Shown here piece by piece: positions 6,136-8,936 of a DNA stretch of 8,936 nt. Below the pieces are notes generated by a model, which searched no databases, was not told where the DNA came from, and was given only the letters and a program-made list of their open reading frames with translations. Source of the DNA: Scybalocola_A sp900557175 (GTDB taxonomy: Bacteria; Bacillota; Clostridia; Lachnospirales; Lachnospiraceae); assembly GCA_937890745.1 (NCBI GenBank), contig CALADH010000064.1, forward strand, positions 1-8,936, in the 5' to 3' direction. The stretch's first letter is position 1, and every line of letters starts with the position of its first letter. The translations under genes and the position numbers were made by a program.

Positions 6136-7488
6136 CTACACCTCGCCTGCAGCTTCCGCGCTGCACGCTGCCGCTCGGCTTTGCTTGCGGCTGCCCGCCA
6201 GTGCCCCGATCTCCGTCAGGAAATCGTGGTGCTTTGGCACCAGCGGTGTATAAAACTCTGAGATAACGTTTGTTCCGTTATCGACATACCCACGGCCTTT
6301 GACACGCTTCAGGAAAAATTCCTTGTCTGTTTTCCCGAACATCATCGAATAGCCCAGCTCACTCATGCGGCCTAATGCCACACGGAAGTTAAACTGGTCA
6401 CGGATGCCGTCGCCAAGGTACTTCGCATCCGGACGCTGGCAGGCCAGTATCAGGAAGAACCCTGCCTGACGCCCAAGCATCACGATCTGCTTTAACTTAT
6501 TAAGGACGGCGGCACTCTCCTTTGTCGTGAGCATCTCCATAAAGGCGACATACTCATCAAAGATCAGGAAATGTGCCGGAAGCCCAAGGTAGGCATAATT
6601 CTTTCCGGTCTTATAGCCCGGCATCTGCTTCATGTCCTCACTGCGCGCCATCATCGCCTCATAAAAGCGGTCAATACAGGCGGCGATGTCCTCTTTTTTA
6701 TAATAAACATCGGGCATCACACTGCCCAGATCCGCCAAATCCGCGTTTTTCGGATCCAGCACATATAAAACAGCCTCCGTGCGTAAAAGTGCTTCTATGA
6801 GCGTCAGGATAAAGTATGTCTTACCGCCGCCGGTGCCTCCGGCGATCAGCATATGCGGCAGCTCATCATATGCCCAGTCAATGTTCTTCATCAGCTTAAG
6901 GCTGCCATTTTCTGCCCGCACTTCATCAATGGATATCCGGTTAAAGACCATGTCATAAAACAGGGAGTACTCAACATAACCATCCTTAAGCTCTTTGGCG
7001 ATCAGTTCGCAGTAAAGCCCACTTTCAAGCTTGTTTTCAAGCCTTAAAAGCTGCTCCTGATATTTCCCCATCGTGATTTCAACCTCAACATAAACCACGC
7101 CTTGTGCCAGCCTATAATAAATCTTAGGAAAATATGTAATTTTCTCCTTATCAGAGGACGGCAGGTCTGTAAAAAAACTGCCGGACTTCTCCTTGGATGC
7201 CTCATACCATTTATTTTCCAAAAACATCCGCGCCAGCTTCTGCCGGTGGATAAGCTGCCGGATCTTATCACGCCGGACACGGCAATAAACCCATGCTGCC
7301 ACCGCACACACCGCCGCCGATATCAAAAGCGTTACCCACTGGTACACTGTCAGCGGCTCAAAATTCCTGAAGCTTACCTGCCCGGAAAGCAGCGCCGGAA
7401 GATTCAAAAACGCAGCCAAACCTAAAAACAACGGCACAAGCCTGACGGCGGCAAAACGCAGGACAAGGTCTTTATCCGACGGCCGCAC
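6136..7488 (-). CDS. FtsK/SpoIIIE-type conjugative coupling protein (Tn916 Orf21 / TcpA / ConQ type)
   Basis: The product has 450 residues, close to Tn916 Orf21 (about 461). Two hydrophobic helices at about 12-30 and 48-69 anchor the N-terminus, and a soluble linker runs to about 205. The ATPase domain has Walker A GGTGGGKT at 217-224, LDPKNADLADL at 244-254, Walker B FLIFDE at 307-312, and the sensor-like LACQRPDA at 348-355. Coupling proteins of this class sit at the membrane, receive the relaxase-DNA complex and pump the strand into the channel. The start is GTG 7488, with only a weak GGGG at 7499-7496 before it. A better AGGAG at 7518-7514 is 25 bases away with no canonical in-frame start nearby, so the true start is slightly uncertain. 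The last 18 residues are Ala/Ser/Arg-rich and look like a divergent tail. The stop is next to the oriT-side hairpin. Confidence 0.95.
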   Translation of the reverse strand: MRPSDKDLVLRFAAVRLVPLFLGLAAFLNLPALLSGQVSFRNFEPLTVYQWVTLLISAAVCAVAAWVYCRVRRDKIRQLIHRQKLARMFLENKWYEASKEKSGSFFTDLPSSDKEKITYFPKIYYRLAQGVVYVEVEITMGKYQEQLLRLENKLESGLYCELIAKELKDGYVEYSLFYDMVFNRISIDEVRAENGSLKLMKNIDWAYDELPHMLIAGGTGGGKTYFILTLIEALLRTEAVLYVLDPKNADLADLGSVMPDVYYKKEDIAACIDRFYEAMMARSEDMKQMPGYKTGKNYAYLGLPAHFLIFDEYVAFMEMLTTKESAAVLNKLKQIVMLGRQAGFFLILACQRPDAKYLGDGIRDQFNFRVALGRMSELGYSMMFGKTDKEFFLKRVKGRGYVDNGTNVISEFYTPLVPKHHDFLTEIGALAGSRKQSRAAACSAEAAGEV

Positions 7489-7505
7489 ACGGCAGCCCCG
7501 GTGCT

Positions 7506-7769
7506 TTAATATACTCCTGAATATACGATACCACCTGCCTCTGACCGGATTTCAGGATCGACCGTAAATTTAAACGTCTTGCCGTCATCATCGGCGCACA
7601 TCTCGCCATCAATGATGATCTCAATGCTCTCATCATCTTCACCGCAGTCCTCCAATGCGCCGATCAGAAATTCCTCAGCCATCATCCGGTAGTCTGCCGT
7701 CACACAATCCTCAAAATCCCTGACATACTCATCATAACCGATCACGTTATCAACACTCACATTCGTCAT
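7506..7769 (-). CDS. Small, very acidic hypothetical protein of the transfer operon
   Basis: I do not recognise this 87-residue protein. It has 24 Asp/Glu against five Arg/Lys (net about -19), three cysteines (22, 42, 58) and no membrane segment or signal peptide. The acidic block LEDCGEDDESIEIIIDGE (39-56) is followed by CADDDGKTFKFTVDPE, suggesting a small alpha/beta fold. The start is ATG 7769 with a GGAGG Shine-Dalgarno at 7780-7776, so it is well set for translation. It lies between the second DUF961 gene (11 bp away) and the coupling-protein gene (17 bp away), a spot with no obvious counterpart in Tn916. The charge could fit a DNA-mimic role like that of ArdA, or a chaperone-like partner of a basic transfer protein; both are guesses. 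Confidence 0.85.
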   Translation of the reverse strand: MTNVSVDNVIGYDEYVRDFEDCVTADYRMMAEEFLIGALEDCGEDDESIEIIIDGEMCADDDGKTFKFTVDPEIRSEAGGIVYSGVY

Positions 7770-7780
7770 ACACTGCCTCC

Positions 7781-8206
7781 TTATTCCTTTTTAGACTCTT
7801 TATTATCTTTACTTTGTCCCTGTGGCTGCACCGGCGGCTGTCCCGGACGGTTCACCGGCTGCCCTGATGCTGCCAGTGCACGCTTTGGCACAATGTCATC
7901 CGCTTTAAAATACCAGTCGGCAACGCCTGAATTAAAGCCTGTCACCGTGGCAACCGCACCCGGAACAGGATTGATGAGCACAACCTCCTCACCATACTCA
8001 ATATCTTTTTCCGGGACATTACCCGGAATACCTACCTGCACCATGCAGCGGTGCTGACGGCAGCGCAGATCATATGTACGCTCTTTTAACTCATCGGTCG
8101 GGTTGCCTTCCGCATCCTGCACATACACCTCACGGCGCAGCGCCGAAAATTTAAGCTGCCCAAAAGTTTCCTCATTCTCTAAATAAATCCCTGCCGGTAA
8201 TCTCAT
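7781..8206 (-). CDS. DUF961 family protein, HelP-like helicase processivity factor (Tn916 Orf22 type)
   Basis: This protein has 141 residues. The middle block EYGEEVVLINPVPGAVATV, followed by ADWYFKADDIV, matches EYEDEVVLINPKLYAEARV and FVLKADDMV in the neighbouring gene, so the two are paralogues of the DUF961 family. The ICEBs1 member HelP (YdcP) helps the host helicase PcrA unwind the element's DNA during transfer and rolling-circle replication; Tn916 Orf22 and Orf23 are homologues. The last 30 or so residues are Pro/Gln/Lys-rich and probably disordered, unlike the shorter paralogue. The start is ATG 8206 inside an ATGA overlap with the upstream stop (8205-8203), with AGGAGG at 8221-8216 nine bases before it. 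Confidence 0.9.
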   Translation of the reverse strand: MRLPAGIYLENEETFGQLKFSALRREVYVQDAEGNPTDELKERTYDLRCRQHRCMVQVGIPGNVPEKDIEYGEEVVLINPVPGAVATVTGFNSGVADWYFKADDIVPKRALAASGQPVNRPGQPPVQPQGQSKDNKESKKE

Positions 8207-8553
8207 CTGACCATTCCTCCTGTTTTTTCCATGTCCTTAACCCTTACCATGTCATCTGCCTTTAAAACAAACTCTGTAAATGCACGGCTGTTGATCACAC
8301 GCGCTTCTGCATACAATTTAGGATTAATAAGCACAACCTCATCTTCATATTCAAAGCGTTTTTCACCGGCGCCCACCGGAAGCACCACAGACACGTTATC
8401 TGCGCGCTGCACACTCGAAAACAAACTGTATTCACGGGATAAAACCGCAGAACGCCCATTCACACGGCGGCGGCTGACATCCACTTCACCACCAAACTCC
8501 AATTTTCCAAACGTCCTTGCCATATCCGGCACAATATACTTTACTTCACTCAT
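8203..8553 (-). CDS. DUF961 family protein (Tn916 Orf23 type), paralogue of the next gene
   Basis: I start this at ATG 8553 (116 residues, MSEVKYIVPDMARTFGKLEF) and not at the longer frame from 8592. The shorter start has AAGGAAG at about 8567-8561 at good spacing, and the extra 13 residues overlap a separate small gene. The order of blocks is FGKLEFGGE near residue 15, YSLFSSVQRADNVSVVLP in the middle, FEYEDEVVLINP and FVLKADDMVRV towards the end. This is the same scaffold as the downstream gene, without its Pro/Gln-rich tail. The expected role is support of helicase-driven unwinding of oriT-initiated strands, by homology with HelP and Tn916 Orf23. It overlaps the downstream gene by four bases (ATGA). 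Confidence 0.9.
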   Translation of the reverse strand: MSEVKYIVPDMARTFGKLEFGGEVDVSRRRVNGRSAVLSREYSLFSSVQRADNVSVVLPVGAGEKRFEYEDEVVLINPKLYAEARVINSRAFTEFVLKADDMVRVKDMEKTGGMVR

Positions 8554-8555
8554 TT

Positions 8556-8669
8556 TTATCTTCCTTTCATTTTTTCTTTTAAATGCAGCCATGATGATTC
8601 AGCCAAAAGCACAATCATTAACATCACCATACCCATTGCATACTTAATCCCGCTTCTTTTTTTCATCAT
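8556..8669 (-). CDS. 37-residue predicted membrane mini-protein, overlapping the surface-protein stop codon
   Basis: I read this frame by hand: ATG 8669-8667, a second in-frame ATG directly after it, stop TAA 8558-8556. The peptide starts MMKKRSGIKYAMGMVMLMIV and ends LLAESSWLHLKEKMKGR. It therefore has a basic N-terminus, one hydrophobic helix at about 10-23, and a basic C-terminal tail, the layout of a single-pass membrane peptide. The start overlaps the stop of the surface-protein gene (ATGA; TGA at 8668-8666), and AAAAGGAAA lies just upstream. The next gene starts two bases after its stop, with the Shine-Dalgarno inside its last codons. This packing supports real, coupled translation. The function is unknown, and nothing shows whether the peptide is conserved. 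Confidence 0.6.
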   Translation of the reverse strand: MMKKRSGIKYAMGMVMLMIVLLAESSWLHLKEKMKGR

Positions 8670-8936
8670 TTTCCTTTTCTCTTTTTCTTAATGAAAATAA
8701 TCACTGCAATCACTGCCCCCAAAGCGGCTGTAATTCCACCAACGGCAAACGGATGAAAACTGTCACCGGTCTTTGGTGATTCCGGTATCTGTTTGTCAAC
8801 CATCTGAACTGTCTGCACCTCTGCCGTATCTTTCACAGTAAATTTTACCGGTGCTGCCTTCACATAACCTTCAGGTGCTTTAATTTCCTCAAGAATATAT
8901 TCCTTTCCGGCAATAAGCTTATCAATGCGGTGCGGC
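8666..8936 (-). CDS. Cell-wall-anchored surface protein with SpaA/Cna_B-like domain, C-terminal end (start outside the window)
   Basis: The frame is open to the window edge; 89 residues before the stop at 8668-8666 are visible. It begins PHRIDKLIAGKEYILEEIKA. The stretch YILEEIKAPEGY (13-24) fits the E-box (YxLxETxAPxGY type) of SpaA/Cna_B pilin domains, whose glutamate promotes an internal Lys-Asn isopeptide bond. A linker follows, then the sorting signal IPESPKTGD (SPKTG at 53-57), a hydrophobic helix at about 63-82 and the tail KKKRKGK. Such proteins are cut between Thr and Gly by a sortase and linked to peptidoglycan or a pilus. SPKTG departs from LPXTG but fits the (S/N)PXTG motifs reported for Clostridioides difficile sortase B. 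Its place at the head of the transfer operon suggests a role in donor-recipient contact; this is inferred. No sortase gene is in the window. Confidence 0.9.
   Translation of the reverse strand, partial: PHRIDKLIAGKEYILEEIKAPEGYVKAAPVKFTVKDTAEVQTVQMVDKQIPESPKTGDSFHPFAVGGITAALGAVIAVIIFIKKKRKGK

Noticed and set aside
5972..6266. Open frames on both strands across the oriT region and the end of the coupling-protein gene
   Set aside because: Their residues simply reflect the oriT repeats and the Ala-rich coding tail; there is no ribosome site or family resemblance.
8554..8592. 13-residue N-terminal extension of the first DUF961 protein
   Set aside because: ATG 8553 has a good Shine-Dalgarno and begins the sequence resembling the family; the extension overlaps another small frame.
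1..8936. CRISPR arrays, tRNA or rRNA genes, insertion sequences, element ends or integrase
   Set aside because: No regularly spaced repeats, no tRNA-like cloverleaf, no transposase or integrase frame, and no att-like ends were seen; the window is internal to the element.

Overview
The window is a contiguous piece of the transfer module of a Tn916/ICEBs1-type (MobT-relaxase, TcpA/ConE-type type IV secretion) integrative and conjugative element. All genes lie on the minus strand, so transcription runs from 8936 down to 1. The host is very probably a Gram-positive anaerobe of the Clostridia (Lachnospiraceae-like gut Firmicute). Reasons are the Maff2/TcpE/DUF961 gene set, purine-rich Shine-Dalgarno sequences, intermediate G+C, and a cell-wall sorting signal of SPKTG type. 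This host call is an inference; no rRNA or housekeeping gene is present.

Layout in transcription order. (1) 8936-8666: C-terminus of a wall-anchored surface protein with a SpaA/Cna_B-like E-box, SPKTG sorting motif, membrane helix and basic tail. (2) 8669-8556: a 37-residue membrane mini-protein overlapping its stop codon. (3) 8553-8203 and 8206-7781: two tandem DUF961 proteins, the family of Tn916 Orf23/Orf22 and the ICEBs1 helicase processivity factor HelP. (4) 7769-7506: an 87-residue, very acidic unknown. (5) 7488-6136: an FtsK/SpoIIIE-like coupling protein (Tn916 Orf21). (6) About 440 bp without a convincing gene (6135-5694). It holds a 24-bp oriT core at 6075-6098, a strong hairpin, a cluster of GTTAAC inverted repeats, and a nest of inverted repeats with CCACA-type boxes. 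(7) 5693-4524: MobT relaxase with HTH and Rep_trans domains (Orf20). (8) 4513-4025: ArdA antirestriction protein (Orf18). (9) 4006-3785: Maff2 small two-helix membrane protein. (10) A hairpin plus T-tract at 3779-3741. (11) 3710-3306: TcpE (Orf17). (12) 3328-872: VirB4-like ATPase (Orf16/ConE). (13) 872-1: N-terminal part of the VirB6-like channel protein (Orf15/ConG), cut by the window edge.

How it works together, from knowledge of Tn916 and ICEBs1: MobT nicks oriT, a host helicase aided by the DUF961 proteins unwinds the strand, and the FtsK-like coupling protein delivers the relaxase-DNA complex to the membrane channel. TcpE, the VirB4 ATPase, the VirB6-like protein and probably Maff2 form or power that channel. 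ArdA protects incoming DNA from type I restriction, and the surface protein may help cell-cell contact. Many adjacent genes overlap or share stop/start or stop/Shine-Dalgarno bases, which points to one translationally coupled operon.

The core is a known conjugation type, not a new system. The parts most worth a second look are the oriT region architecture, the uncertain relaxase start, the 37-residue and 87-residue unknowns, the surface protein heading the operon, and the hairpin splitting Maff2 from TcpE.
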